Source: Marinibaculum pumilum
Lineage (GTDB): Bacteria; Pseudomonadota; Alphaproteobacteria; Ferrovibrionales; Ferrovibrionaceae
Direction of reading: 5' to 3'
Assembly: GCF_042646425.1 (NCBI RefSeq)
Contig: NZ_JBHRTR010000046.1
Coordinates: forward strand, 62,001-126,000
Length of the DNA stretch: 64,000 nt
In this document: positions 25,579 to 34,038 of the stretch, in pieces
Layout: each line of letters begins with the position of its first letter
Numbering within the stretch: the first letter of the stretch is position 1
Program-made: the position numbers and the translations under genes
Notes under the pieces: model-generated
Seen by the model: only the letters and a program-made list of their open reading frames with translations
Told to the model about the DNA's origin: nothing
Database searches by the model: none

Positions 25579-25929
25579 GGTGCGGTGCGGTGGTTGCGGT
25601 TCCGTGTGGCGGGGGGCACAGTCCGCCGGCGGTGCCGGGCGGGGGGCCTGGCCCGCGGCGGTCCCGGGGGCGGTCCCGGGCCGGACCGTTCTCATGGTAC
25701 CGACCCTGCTCCGTTCCTATCATGACCCATGCGATGACAACACGGCAGGGGCCTGCTTCCTTCCTGCCCCGGCGCTACGCCGGTGTGCGCGCCCGCGCCG
25801 CGCCGGGAAGGAATCCGCGCCGGGCGGGTTGTCCGGTCAGGAAGGAAGGGCCGGTATCGCCGCAGCCCGCGCGTTCGGGCATGCCTGTCCGGTCGCCCAT
25901 GACGGAACCGGGCGCGATGGATGGGGGCG
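25579..25929. other. gene-free divergent region
   Basis: About 350 bases between the start of the Gly-rich protein gene (minus) and the ECF sigma gene (plus). It must hold both promoters. No promoter, operator or RNA could be assigned by eye; antisense frames here lack any recognisable protein features. Confidence 0.5.
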
Positions 25930-26475
25930 ATGACTGACGAGGAGGCGCTGCGGCTGGAGATGGCGGCCCTGGTGCCGCGGCTCCGTCGGTTCGCGCTGGG
26001 CCTGACCCGTGCGGCGGACCAGGCCGACGACCTGGTCCAGGCGACCTGCGAGCGGGCGATCCGCGGCCTCGACGGCTTCACCCGGGGGACCCGGTTGGAC
26101 AGCTGGATGTACCGGATCATGCAGAACCTTCACCGCAACGCGCTGCGCGACCATGCCGTCCGGGCCCGTCATGCCACGCAGGTCGGCCTGCAGGGCGAAC
26201 CCAGCCTGGACGGCGCCGGCGCCGCCCAGGTGCGGGCGGACCTGCAGACCGTGGGCGCCGCGCTGGACCGCCTGGACCCGGAACAGCGCATGGCGCTGAT
26301 CCTGATCGGGGTGGAGGGCTTCTCCTATCAGGAGGCGGCGGAGATCATGGAGGTGCCGGTCGGCACCGTGACCAGCCGTCTGGCACGGGCGCGGCTGCGC
26401 CTGCGCGCGGCGCTGGAGGATGACGGCACGGGCGGCGGTCCCGGTGCCGGTCCGGCGGACGGGAAGGAAGAGTGA
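25930..26475 (+). CDS. ECF-type RNA polymerase sigma factor
   Basis: A 181-residue sigma-70 family factor with regions 2 and 4 only. Region 2 (about residues 12-78) has QADDLVQATCERAI and TRLDSWMYRIMQN; region 4 (about 105-160) has LDPEQRMALILIGVEGFSYQEAAEIMEVPVGTV, the promoter -35 recognition helix-turn-helix. Starts at 25921 and 25930 are both possible; the latter follows GGGGGCG. Its stop overlaps the Shine-Dalgarno region of a membrane anti-sigma gene, so the pair forms a classical signalling unit. Target genes are not evident; autoregulation is common. Confidence 0.92.
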   Translation: MTDEEALRLEMAALVPRLRRFALGLTRAADQADDLVQATCERAIRGLDGFTRGTRLDSWMYRIMQNLHRNALRDHAVRARHATQVGLQGEPSLDGAGAAQVRADLQTVGAALDRLDPEQRMALILIGVEGFSYQEAAEIMEVPVGTVTSRLARARLRLRAALEDDGTGGGPGAGPADGKEE

Positions 26476-26476
26476 G

Positions 26477-27184
26477 ATGAGCGTCGACCGGCCGGACGAA
26501 GACCTGGCGGCGCGCCTCGGGGCCTATCTGGACGGGGAGCTGCCGCCGGACGAAGCCGCGGAGGTCGAGGGGCTGCTGTTCCGCGATGCCGCGGCGGGGC
26601 AGCTCTACCGCGGCATGAAGGCCGACCGGGCGCTGCTGTCGGCGGACCTGAACGCCGCCGCCAACCGGCCCGCCGGCGACCTGCTCGCCGTCATCGACAG
26701 GGAGTTCGCGGCGCGGAAGGACGCGCCTGCCGGCGGCGCGGCGGCCCCGCGCGGCCGCGCCTGGCGGCCGCAGGGCGCGGCGGCGGCGGACGTGCTGGTG
26801 GTGGTGATCGGCGGCGCCGGCTGGTGGACCGAATACCGCATCGGCAACGCGATGATCCGGCTGGAGGCAAGCCACGAAACTGTACGGGGCGAGATCCAGG
26901 CCGCGGTCAGCCGGGCGCTGGAAACCCAGGTCAGCGGCCAGACCGTGGCCTGGTCCGGCGACGGCATCAGCGGCGAAGTGACGCCGGTCCGCACCTATCG
27001 CAGCGCCAGCGGCGACTGGTGCCGGGAATATCTGCGCTCCACCCGCCTGCAGGGGCGCGAGCTCTCCGTCCGCGGCCTGGCCTGCCGCAATGCCGATGGC
27101 GTATGGGTCACGGTAAGGGCGGAACCGGTGGAAAAGGCCGGGGATGCGGCCTCCGGCGGAACGGACGGGCAGGAAAGTCTCTGA
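26477..27184 (+). CDS. membrane anti-sigma factor with surface-antigen-like C-terminal domain
   Basis: A 235-residue protein. The N-terminal cytoplasmic part (DEDLAARLGAYLDGELPPDEAAEVE) is the usual anti-sigma motif, and a short transmembrane segment lies around residues 98-112 (ADVLVVVIGGAGWW). The remaining 120 residues are periplasmic; GDWCREYLRSTRL and SVRGLACRNADGVWV resemble the RT0821/Lpp0805-type surface antigen domain found in alphaproteobacterial envelope proteins, with two Cys that could form a disulfide. ATG 26477 lies one base after the sigma stop. It probably holds the sigma factor inactive until an envelope signal arrives. Confidence 0.83.
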   Translation: MSVDRPDEDLAARLGAYLDGELPPDEAAEVEGLLFRDAAAGQLYRGMKADRALLSADLNAAANRPAGDLLAVIDREFAARKDAPAGGAAAPRGRAWRPQGAAAADVLVVVIGGAGWWTEYRIGNAMIRLEASHETVRGEIQAAVSRALETQVSGQTVAWSGDGISGEVTPVRTYRSASGDWCREYLRSTRLQGRELSVRGLACRNADGVWVTVRAEPVEKAGDAASGGTDGQESL

Positions 27185-27238
27185 TCCGGAACGGCCGGCG
27201 CGACCCGCCGGCCTGCAATCCTGTGCGCGGGGGGCGTC

Positions 27239-27529
27239 TCATCCCTTCCGGCGCTGCTGCCCGGCGGCCTCGCCGCCGCCATCCTTCCCCCCGGCCCCTT
27301 TCTTCCCCTCGGCCCCGGAGGCCGGATGCCGACTGCGCTCCCGCTTTTCTTCCTGCCGGGCGCCGGGCGGGCGGCGGGTGGCCCGCTGGGCGGCATCGTA
27401 GTCGCTATCCGCAAGGTCCAGGTCATAGGCGGTGCCGGTCCTGCGATGCTCCTTCGATTCGTCCTGCCGTCGCAGCGCACAGGGCTGCTCCAGAAGGCTG
27501 AAGGTCTTCGCATTGTCGTTGCTGGCCAT
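27239..27529 (-). CDS. small hydrophilic hypothetical protein
   Basis: A 96-residue frame starting MASNDNAKTFSLLEQ at 27529, after a good ribosome site (GGGGGAGAGTAGGA). The N-terminal 50 residues look like a normal protein (YDLDLADSDYDAAQR); the rest is Lys, Gly, Glu and Arg-rich and probably disordered. No family recognised. It is convergent with the anti-sigma gene. The frame could be spurious, but the start context and Asp/Glu/Lys content unlike random GC-rich frames argue for a gene. Confidence 0.5.
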   Translation of the reverse strand: MASNDNAKTFSLLEQPCALRRQDESKEHRRTGTAYDLDLADSDYDAAQRATRRPPGARQEEKRERSRHPASGAEGKKGAGGKDGGGEAAGQQRRKG

Positions 27530-28241
27530 TCCTACTCTCCCCCGAGCCTGCCATGTGCCGGCCGTGGCTCGCAGACGAAATCCGCATCCTGCCGCCGCGC
27601 GGGATCTGCGGTCCGCAACAGGATCGGCCATCCCGGACGGACACAGGGTCCCGAAACGGGACGGCTGGCCATCGACGATGCAAAAGAAAGGCCCGCCGCA
27701 TCGCAATGACGCCGCGGGCCGAGTCAGAAGGGAGGAAGAACGAGGCTGATTAGACCATGGGGGATATTGCCAAACCGTTACGCTCTGGCGCGTTCTTCAT
27801 GGCAGGTCGTCATCGCCGCCGGTTTCCGCCCGTCCGTCTTCTCCGGTCGTCGTGCGACTTCGGGACGGCTCCGTCGCGTCTGCAGAAACGTTGAGCGTCC
27901 GCACCGGCGGCCGGGGGAAGGGCGGACCCGACCGCCGCGCGGGCCAGGAAGCGTCGGCCGCTCCCGTCCTGCCGTTCCGACCGCCGATGTCGGACGCTCT
28001 GCCTCGACAACCCGGCTTCCGTCTTCTTCTTCCCGCCGGATCGTCTTTTTTTGCGATGACGGCAAAATAATTTTGCGGCGGCACTTTTTCGGGCGGCGCG
28101 CGAATCGGTTGCACGCATCTGCACGAAAGGTTACGAGGATTTCATCCGGTACAACCGGACAATGGTCTCCCCTGGGGTCTCCCCCGTTTCCTGTCCGTCG
28201 CGGATCGCATCCGCCGGTCAGCCGGCTCGCCCGAGGGGGAG
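27530..28241. other. 712-base region without a recognised gene
   Basis: No protein-like frame was found on either strand. It holds a relatively AT-rich section (28040-28140) with a perfect 15-base palindrome, GCAAAAT-A-ATTTTGC (28062-28076), and the hairpin TCCGGT-ACA-ACCGGA near 28144. There is also a minus-strand terminator-like stem at 27690-27720. It presumably contains the promoter of the aminotransferase gene and possibly a small RNA. Confidence 0.5.
27684..27720 (-). terminator. candidate minus-strand intrinsic terminator
   Basis: Read on the minus strand, GGCCCGC (27720-27714) pairs with GCGGGCC (27696-27690) and is followed directly by TTTCTTTTG. It would end a transcript coming from the otherwise gene-free region 27721-28241. 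Confidence 0.4.
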
Positions 28242-29501
28242 ATGTTCCTTTGGCACAAACAGAGATTCCGTCCCGTGAACATACAAGTCCCATCCCCGGC
28301 GCCCGCGACGGGCGCAAGCGGGTTGGGGTCCGGCACCCTGCCGGGTCTCCGCTCGCAGGTCACCAGCATCACCCGGTCGCATATCCGCGCGATCGCGGAG
28401 CTGGGGGCGGCGATGGAGGATGTCGTCCCGCTCTGGTTCGGTGAGGGCGACACCCCCACGCCGGAATTCATCCGAGCTGCGACCGCGGAATCCCTGGCGC
28501 GCGGCGAGACCTTCTACACCCCGAACCGGGGCATCGGTCCGCTGCGGCAGGCGATTGCCGACTATCTCACAGGGCTGCATGCCCGGCCCGTCGCGCTGAA
28601 CCGGGTGACCGCCACCCTGTCCGGCATGAATGCCATCATGCTGGCGATGCAGACGATCGTGGATCCCGGCGACCGGGTGGTGATCGTGGCGCCGGTCTGG
28701 CCGAACGTGCGCGAAGCGGTCCGGGTCCTGGGCGGCGAGCCGGTGGAGGTGCCGCTGGCGCGCGATCCCGACAGCGGCCGCTTCAGCATGGACCTGGACC
28801 GGGTCCTGGATGCCTGCGATGCGCGGACCAAGGCGATCTTCGTCAATTCGCCGGGCAATCCGACCGGCTGGGTGATGCCCGACAGCCAGGTCGCGGCGCT
28901 GCTGGACGCGGCACGCGCGCGCGGCATCTGGGTGCTGTCGGACGAGGTCTATTCGCGCCTGGTCTATGACGGCAGTGCGCATGCCCCCAGCTTCCTGGAC
29001 CATGCCGCGCCGGACGACCCGCTGATCGTGATCAACTCCTTCTCCAAGGCCTGGTCGATGACCGGCTGGCGCCTGGGCTGGCTGATCACGCCGCCCGGGC
29101 TGGGCGACCTGCTGGGCAAGCTGACGGAGTTCAACGTGTCCTGCGCCACCACCTTCGTGCAGCATGGCGGCATCGCCGCCCTGCGCGGGGGCGAGGGCTA
29201 TGTCGCCGGACTGGTGGCCCGCTACGGCCGCGCCCGCCGCACCATCGTGGAAGGGCTGTTATCGATGCGCCGGGTCCGGGTGGCGGAGCCGGAGGGCGCC
29301 TTCTATGCCTTCTTCAGCGTCGACGGCGAGAGCGACAGCGTCGCCCTGGCCTATCGCCTGCTGCACGAGGCGCGGGTCGGCCTGGCGCCGGGCCTCGCCT
29401 TCGGCAATGGCGGCGAGGCGCATCTGCGGCTCTGCTTCGCGGCCTCCGACACCCTGCTGAACCGGGCCCTGGACCGCCTGCGTCCCGTTCTCGACGCCTG
29501 A
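28242..29501 (+). CDS. class I/II PLP aminotransferase
   Basis: A 419-residue fold-type-I aminotransferase. It has the substrate-side motif FGEGDTPTP, NRGIGPLRQAIADYL, and the Asn/Pro PLP-ring contact FVNSPGNPTGW. SDEVYSRLVYDG follows, then the PLP lysine in NSFSKAWSMTGWRLGW and the carboxylate-binding arginine near HLRLCFA. These features put it with aspartate/aromatic-type aminotransferases of subfamily I-gamma; the amino donor is not known. Starts at ATG 28242 and GTG 28275 are both feasible. The first 30 residues are non-conserved. It stands upstream of a thiolase in the same direction, 181 bases apart. Confidence 0.9.
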   Translation: MFLWHKQRFRPVNIQVPSPAPATGASGLGSGTLPGLRSQVTSITRSHIRAIAELGAAMEDVVPLWFGEGDTPTPEFIRAATAESLARGETFYTPNRGIGPLRQAIADYLTGLHARPVALNRVTATLSGMNAIMLAMQTIVDPGDRVVIVAPVWPNVREAVRVLGGEPVEVPLARDPDSGRFSMDLDRVLDACDARTKAIFVNSPGNPTGWVMPDSQVAALLDAARARGIWVLSDEVYSRLVYDGSAHAPSFLDHAAPDDPLIVINSFSKAWSMTGWRLGWLITPPGLGDLLGKLTEFNVSCATTFVQHGGIAALRGGEGYVAGLVARYGRARRTIVEGLLSMRRVRVAEPEGAFYAFFSVDGESDSVALAYRLLHEARVGLAPGLAFGNGGEAHLRLCFAASDTLLNRALDRLRPVLDA

Positions 29502-29682
29502 TCCCGTTCCGGGCCGGCCGGCCCCCCTTGCCAGCGCCGCGCCGAGCAGGCAAAGGTGCATGCGCACATTTGCGGCCGGCGCCGGCGCTGCAGGGGGCGC
29601 CGGGGCACGGGCATACCCGGCCTTCCGGCCGGCCAGGAGCCTGCGACCGGCAGGCCCGGAATTCTGTGAGGAGGAGAGAGCC

Positions 29683-30867
29683 ATGAGAGAAGCGGTAATC
29701 GTTTCGACCGCGCGCACGCCGATCGGCAAGGCCTATCGCGGCGCCTTCAACAACACCCACGGCGCCACGATGGGCGGCCATGTGATCAAGAACGCCGTGG
29801 AGCGCGCGCATGTCGCCCCCGACGAGGTCGAGGACGTGATCCTCGGTGTCGCCAATCCCGAAGGCGCGACCGGCGGCAACATCGCCCGCCAGGCCGCGCT
29901 GCGCGCCGGCCTGCCGGTGACCACCAGCGGCACCACCATCAACCGCTTCTGCTCGTCGGGCATGCAGGCGATCTCGATGGCGGCGCAGCGGGTGATCGTC
30001 GACGGCGTGCAGGTCATGGTCGCCGGCGGCCTGGAATCGATCAGCCTGGTGCAGAACGAGCACATGAACATGTACCGCGCCCGCGAGGAATGGCTGGCGG
30101 AGCATGTCGAGGGCCTGTACTGGCCGATGATCCAGACCGCGGACAATGTCGCCCAGCGCTACAATGTCAGCCGCGAGACGCAGGACGAGTATTCGCTGCA
30201 GAGCCAGCAGCGCACCGCCGCGGCGCAGCAGGCCGGCCGCTTCGACGACGAAATCGTGCCGATGACCACGACCAAGATCGTCACCGACAAGGCGACCGGC
30301 GCGACCAGCGAGGAAGAGGTCACCCTCGCCAAGGACGAGGGCAACCGTCCCGAGACCAACCTGGAAGGGCTGTCCGGCCTGAAGCCGGTCGCCGGCGAGG
30401 ACAAGTGGATCACCGCGGGCAATGCCTCGCAGCTGTCCGACGGCGCGTCGGCCTGCGTGGTGATGGACCGCAAGCTGGCGGAGCAGCGTGGCCGCGACAT
30501 CCTGGGCGTCTATCGCGGCCTGGTGGTCGCCGGCTGCGAGCCCGACGAGATGGGCATCGGCCCGGTCTTCGCGGTGCCGAAGCTGCTGGAGCGGCACGGC
30601 CTGAAAATGGACGATATCGACCTGTGGGAGCTGAACGAGGCGTTCGCCGTTCAGGTGGTCTATTGCCGCGACCGTCTGGGTATCCCGAACGACAAGCTGA
30701 ACGTCGACGGCGGCGCGATCTCCATCGGCCATCCCTACGGCATGAGCGGCGCCCGCATGGTCGGCCACGCCCTGATCGAGGGCAAGCGCCGCGGTGCCAA
30801 GTATGTCGTCTGCACCATGTGCATCGGCGGCGGCATGGGCGCGGCGGGCCTGTTCGAGGTCGGCTGA
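29683..30867 (+). CDS. acetyl-CoA C-acyltransferase (thiolase)
   Basis: A 394-residue thiolase. The acyl-accepting cysteine is Cys90 in NRFCSSGMQAIS. The His of the active site is in NEAFAVQVVYCRD and IGHPYGMSGARM, and the second cysteine is in VCTMCIGGGMGAAGLFEV. Thiolases either cleave 3-ketoacyl-CoA (beta-oxidation) or condense acetyl-CoA; sequence alone does not separate these. ATG 29683 follows GAGGAGGAGAGAG. A strong terminator ends the gene, so it is transcribed as the last or only cistron. Confidence 0.94.
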   Translation: MREAVIVSTARTPIGKAYRGAFNNTHGATMGGHVIKNAVERAHVAPDEVEDVILGVANPEGATGGNIARQAALRAGLPVTTSGTTINRFCSSGMQAISMAAQRVIVDGVQVMVAGGLESISLVQNEHMNMYRAREEWLAEHVEGLYWPMIQTADNVAQRYNVSRETQDEYSLQSQQRTAAAQQAGRFDDEIVPMTTTKIVTDKATGATSEEEVTLAKDEGNRPETNLEGLSGLKPVAGEDKWITAGNASQLSDGASACVVMDRKLAEQRGRDILGVYRGLVVAGCEPDEMGIGPVFAVPKLLERHGLKMDDIDLWELNEAFAVQVVYCRDRLGIPNDKLNVDGGAISIGHPYGMSGARMVGHALIEGKRRGAKYVVCTMCIGGGMGAAGLFEVG

Positions 30868-30894
30868 GCCTCGCGTTCCGCATCTTCGAAGGAA

Positions 30895-30924
30895 GGGGCC
30901 GGCGGATCGCCGGCCCCTTTTTTT
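30895..30924 (+). terminator. intrinsic terminator after thiolase gene
   Basis: Ten-base stem GGGGCCGGCG with CGCCGGCCCC, three-base loop, then seven Ts (30918-30924). Located 28 bases after the stop and between convergent genes; the best intrinsic terminator in the window. Confidence 0.92.
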
Positions 30925-30930
30925 GATCCC

Positions 30931-31629
30931 TCAGAGCAGCCCGGCCGGCGGAACCTGCAGGCCCGGCTCCGCGCTGCCGCTGATCGAGAGCTGAACCTCG
31001 CGGCCCAGCACGTCCTGCCAGGCCGTCATGCCGAAGCCGCTGCGGTCGATCGCGCCCGAGGCGCTGAACTTCAGGCGTGGCGCCGTCGCGCCGGGCGCCG
31101 TCTCGGTCCACAGCAGGATGGCGAAGTCCGCGGGCCGGGTGACGCCGCGGATCGTCAGGTCGCCATGCAGCCGGGCATGGCGGCCGTCCAGCCGCTCAAG
31201 CCGGCGGGAGACGAAGCGGATGCTGGGAAAGCGGTCCGCGTCGAAGAAGTCGACGCCGCGCAGCTCCTGCTCGCGCCAGGCCCGCTCCTCCTCCGCCCCG
31301 GCGACCTCGACGCTGCCCGCGTCGATCTCCAGTTCCACCCGGCCCGACAGCTGCGCCCCCTCGTCCAGCGCGATCAGGCCGCTGAACGTCGCGAAGCGTC
31401 CCTCGGTGGTCCGCAAACCGCCCCATTCCTCGACCGAGAAGGTGATGTCCGAATCGCCCGGGATCAGGTGATAGACCCGGTCGGTGGCCAGCTCTGCGGC
31501 GCTGGCGGAGGGCAGGGAGGCCGGCAGTACCGGCGCGGCGAGGATCCCTGCCGCCAGCAGCACCGCTCGCAGCATTCCTGGACCGGTCCACCCCCATACT
31601 CTCGTCTTGGGGCGGGCAGGATGCGGCAT
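30931..31629 (-). CDS. YceI family periplasmic protein
   Basis: A 232-residue protein with a signal peptide (hydrophobic core MLRAVLLAAGILAAPVLP, cleavage near ASAAEL). The mature part is a lipocalin-like YceI beta-barrel: YHLIPGDSDITFSVEEWGGL, GRVELEIDAGSVEV, FFDADRFPSIRFVS, and LTIRGVTRPADFAILL. Members bind isoprenoid chains such as ubiquinone precursors in the periplasm. ATG 31629 is used; ATG 31575, which directly begins the hydrophobic segment, may be the true start. It is divergent to the acyl-CoA ligase-like gene. Confidence 0.87.
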   Translation of the reverse strand: MPHPARPKTRVWGWTGPGMLRAVLLAAGILAAPVLPASLPSASAAELATDRVYHLIPGDSDITFSVEEWGGLRTTEGRFATFSGLIALDEGAQLSGRVELEIDAGSVEVAGAEEERAWREQELRGVDFFDADRFPSIRFVSRRLERLDGRHARLHGDLTIRGVTRPADFAILLWTETAPGATAPRLKFSASGAIDRSGFGMTAWQDVLGREVQLSISGSAEPGLQVPPAGLL

Positions 31630-31733
31630 TGCTGCGCTCACTCGGCTGCCTCGCATCTTCACGCCCGACAGTATAAGAGGATTCGCAGAGAAAGCGCCCC
31701 CGCCGGCGCGCACAAATACAAGGGAGGAAGGTC

Positions 31734-33332
31734 ATGCGCCCGGTCCTGCGCCACCCAGATCTGCATCCGTTTTCCGGCCTCGACATGGCGGCGCTGGTGG
31801 ATGACCGTGCCGCACGCTGGGGCGACAAGCCGTTCCTGATCTGGGAACCGTTCTCGGGCCCGGCGGAGAGCGTCAGCTATGCCGCCTTCCGCGACCGCAC
31901 CATGCGCCTGGCCGCCGGCCTGCACGGCCGCGGCCTCCGCGCCGGCGACTTCCTGCTGATCCATCTCGATAATTGCCTGGAGACGGTCCTGGCCTGGCAT
32001 GCCTGCGCGCGGCTGGGCGTCGTGGCGGTCACCACCAATGCCCGCTCCGCCGGTGCGGAACTGGCCTATTTCGCCGAGCATTGCGGTGCCGTCGCCGGGA
32101 TCACCCAGCCGCGCTTCGCCGGCCTGGTGGCACGGCATTGCCCGGCCCTGAAATGGCTGGCGGTGACCGCGACGGACAATGGCGAGGCGCCGGAGCCGGG
32201 CAGCGAACGCCCGGCCGACGCGACGATGCCGGTCCTGCCCTTCGGCGACCTGGACGGCGACCCGGCCGGCCTGCCGGCGCGGGCCGTGGACCCGATGGCG
32301 CCGATCTGCGTGCAGTACACCTCCGGCACCACCTCGCGGCCGAAAGGGGTGTTGTGGACCCATGCCAATGCGCTGTGGGGCGCGCGGATCAACGCCGCGC
32401 ACCAGACCCTGCGCGCCGACGACGTGCACCTGACCTTCCTGCCGCTGTTCCACACCAACGCGCAGGCCTATTCGGTGCTGTCCAGCCTCTGGGCCGGTGC
32501 CACCGCGGTGCTGCAGCCGCGCTTCTCCGCCAGCCGGTTCTGGCCGGTGGCCCTGAAGCATGGCTGCACCTGGTGCTCGATGGTGCCGTTCGTGAACCGC
32601 GCCCTGGCGGCGCAGCCGGTGCCGCCCGACCACCGCTTCCGGCTGTGGGGCAATGCCGCCTGCCTGGACACCGCGCCCGCCTTCGGCGTGCCGACGATGG
32701 GCTGGTGGGGCATGACGGAGACCCTGACCCACGGCATCGTCAGCGATCCGGCGCATCGCTATGCACCGGAGGCGATCGGCCATCCGGCGCCGGAATACGA
32801 GATCGCGGTGCTGCGCGACGACGGCACCCCCTGCGGCCCGGGGGAGGCCGGCCATCTGCGGATCCGCGGCATTCCCGGCCTGTCGCTGTTCCAGGAATAC
32901 CTGAACAACCCGCAGGCGACGGAGGAGAGCTTCGACGCCGACGGCTTCTTCATCACCGGCGACCGGGTAATCCGGATGCCCGACGGCGCGATCCGCTTCG
33001 CCGACCGGGACAAGGACATGCTGAAGGTCGGCGGCGAGAACGTCGCCTCCTCCGAGATCGAGCGGGTGATCCTGACCGTGCCCGGGGTGGAGGAGGTCGC
33101 GGTCGTGGCGCAGCCCGACCCGATGCGTGACGAGGTGCCGGTGGCCTTCATCCTGCCGGCGGCCGGCGCGGCGCGGGCGGAGATGGAGCAGGCGGTGCTG
33201 GCCACCTGCCGCGACGCCCTGGCCGATTTCAAGGTGCCGGTGGCGGTGCACCTGGTGGACGAGATGCCGCGTTCCACCCTGGAAAAGATCGCCAAGGCGG
33301 AACTGCGCAAGTGGCTGTCGGCGACCTCGTAG
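31734..33332 (+). CDS. AMP-forming acyl-CoA synthetase family protein
   Basis: A 532-residue adenylate-forming enzyme that activates a carboxylic acid with ATP and usually transfers it to CoA. Motifs are YTSGTTSRPKGV (phosphate loop), LPLFHTNAQAY, MGWWGMTETL (adenine pocket), FFITGDRVIRMPDG, and the C-terminal catalytic lysine in PRSTLEKIAK. In overall pattern it resembles the CaiC/fatty acyl-CoA ligase group, but the acid is not predictable. ATG 31734 follows GGGAGGAAGGTC. Its stop abuts the second copy of the 62-bp repeat. Confidence 0.93.
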   Translation: MRPVLRHPDLHPFSGLDMAALVDDRAARWGDKPFLIWEPFSGPAESVSYAAFRDRTMRLAAGLHGRGLRAGDFLLIHLDNCLETVLAWHACARLGVVAVTTNARSAGAELAYFAEHCGAVAGITQPRFAGLVARHCPALKWLAVTATDNGEAPEPGSERPADATMPVLPFGDLDGDPAGLPARAVDPMAPICVQYTSGTTSRPKGVLWTHANALWGARINAAHQTLRADDVHLTFLPLFHTNAQAYSVLSSLWAGATAVLQPRFSASRFWPVALKHGCTWCSMVPFVNRALAAQPVPPDHRFRLWGNAACLDTAPAFGVPTMGWWGMTETLTHGIVSDPAHRYAPEAIGHPAPEYEIAVLRDDGTPCGPGEAGHLRIRGIPGLSLFQEYLNNPQATEESFDADGFFITGDRVIRMPDGAIRFADRDKDMLKVGGENVASSEIERVILTVPGVEEVAVVAQPDPMRDEVPVAFILPAAGAARAEMEQAVLATCRDALADFKVPVAVHLVDEMPRSTLEKIAKAELRKWLSATS

Positions 33333-33335
33333 AGC

Positions 33336-33397
33336 ATCTTGTTGAAATCGATCAAATTATTGCCGCTCGGATGATTCCATCCGAGCGCAAGTTGATC
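33336..33397 (-). repeat. 62-bp dispersed repeat with internal hairpin, copy 2
   Basis: Inverted relative to the copy at 11322-11383 and matching it at 58 of 62 positions. The inner hairpin CTCGGATG-GAAT-CATCCGAG is fully conserved. It fills the gap between the 3' ends of the convergent acyl-CoA ligase gene and the gene at 33415-34038, consistent with a transcript-end element. Confidence 0.8.
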
Positions 33398-33414
33398 TAG
33401 CCGCCGCTGCCTGG

Positions 33415-34038
33415 CTATTGCCGAAAGGTCAGGGTCGGCGCGATCAGATAGACGGTGCCTTCCGGGCTGATCGGTGCATGGATGGTCAGGCGCAGCCAGA
33501 GTTCTACGGCGTTCGTCGAAGCAGCGGTACGCAACGTCACCGCATGGCGCACCGGTTCGGGATCGAGCGTCTTTACCGGCGAGTCGACGACGGTGACATT
33601 GTCGAAAGCGTAGAGGCTGGCGCCGCCGAATGTCATCTTCGGGACGGCCGCCAGCTGTGCGGAGAACTCCACCGTGCCGCCGGCTGTGCCGGCAGGCAGG
33701 GCCACGGAATGACCCAGCCGCCAGTCGACCTGCCGGAACGGTGCTTCCGGCAGCTTCTCGACCCGCAGCAGGCAGGCCGGGAGCCGCTGCCCGGAGACCT
33801 CGTAGGTGCCGGCTTCGAAGGCGATTCTCGGTCCTTCGCCCTCGGGGTCGGATATGAAGGCCCGCCACTGCACCTGTCGCGACGCGGCACCGGGTTCCTG
33901 CGGGTGCCGTATGGTCAACGGGCATGACGCTGCCGTCTGGATCGCGGCCTGCTCCTCCCGCAGCAGGACGCTGCCGCCCAGGAACAGGGCAAAGCCAAGG
34001 ACGACCGCGGCGATCGTCGCAAGGGTGACCCGCAGCAT
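33415..34038 (-). CDS. membrane-anchored two-cysteine beta domain protein (locus domain copy 1)
   Basis: A 207-residue protein: one N-terminal helix (residues 5-25), then a single beta-rich domain with no family I can name. It shares with four other copies in this locus a pattern: CPL at Cys39, a second Cys at 89 (PACLL), VDWRLG, a core strand GGASLYAFDN, and a closing VELWLRL. The paired cysteines, after a membrane anchor, suggest a periplasmic disulfide-stabilised beta-sandwich, as in carbohydrate-binding modules. Its ATG directly follows the TAG of the SGNH gene at 34039-35286, so both are co-translated. DNA of this pair looks less GC-rich than its surroundings. Glycan binding is inferred, not shown. 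Confidence 0.82.
   Translation of the reverse strand: MLRVTLATIAAVVLGFALFLGGSVLLREEQAAIQTAASCPLTIRHPQEPGAASRQVQWRAFISDPEGEGPRIAFEAGTYEVSGQRLPACLLRVEKLPEAPFRQVDWRLGHSVALPAGTAGGTVEFSAQLAAVPKMTFGGASLYAFDNVTVVDSPVKTLDPEPVRHAVTLRTAASTNAVELWLRLTIHAPISPEGTVYLIAPTLTFRQ

Noticed and set aside
27778..28317. 179-codon minus-strand frame in the gene-free region
   Set aside because: Arg/Pro/Gly/Cys-rich sequence with no ribosome site or conserved-looking segments; it also runs into the aminotransferase gene's 5' end.
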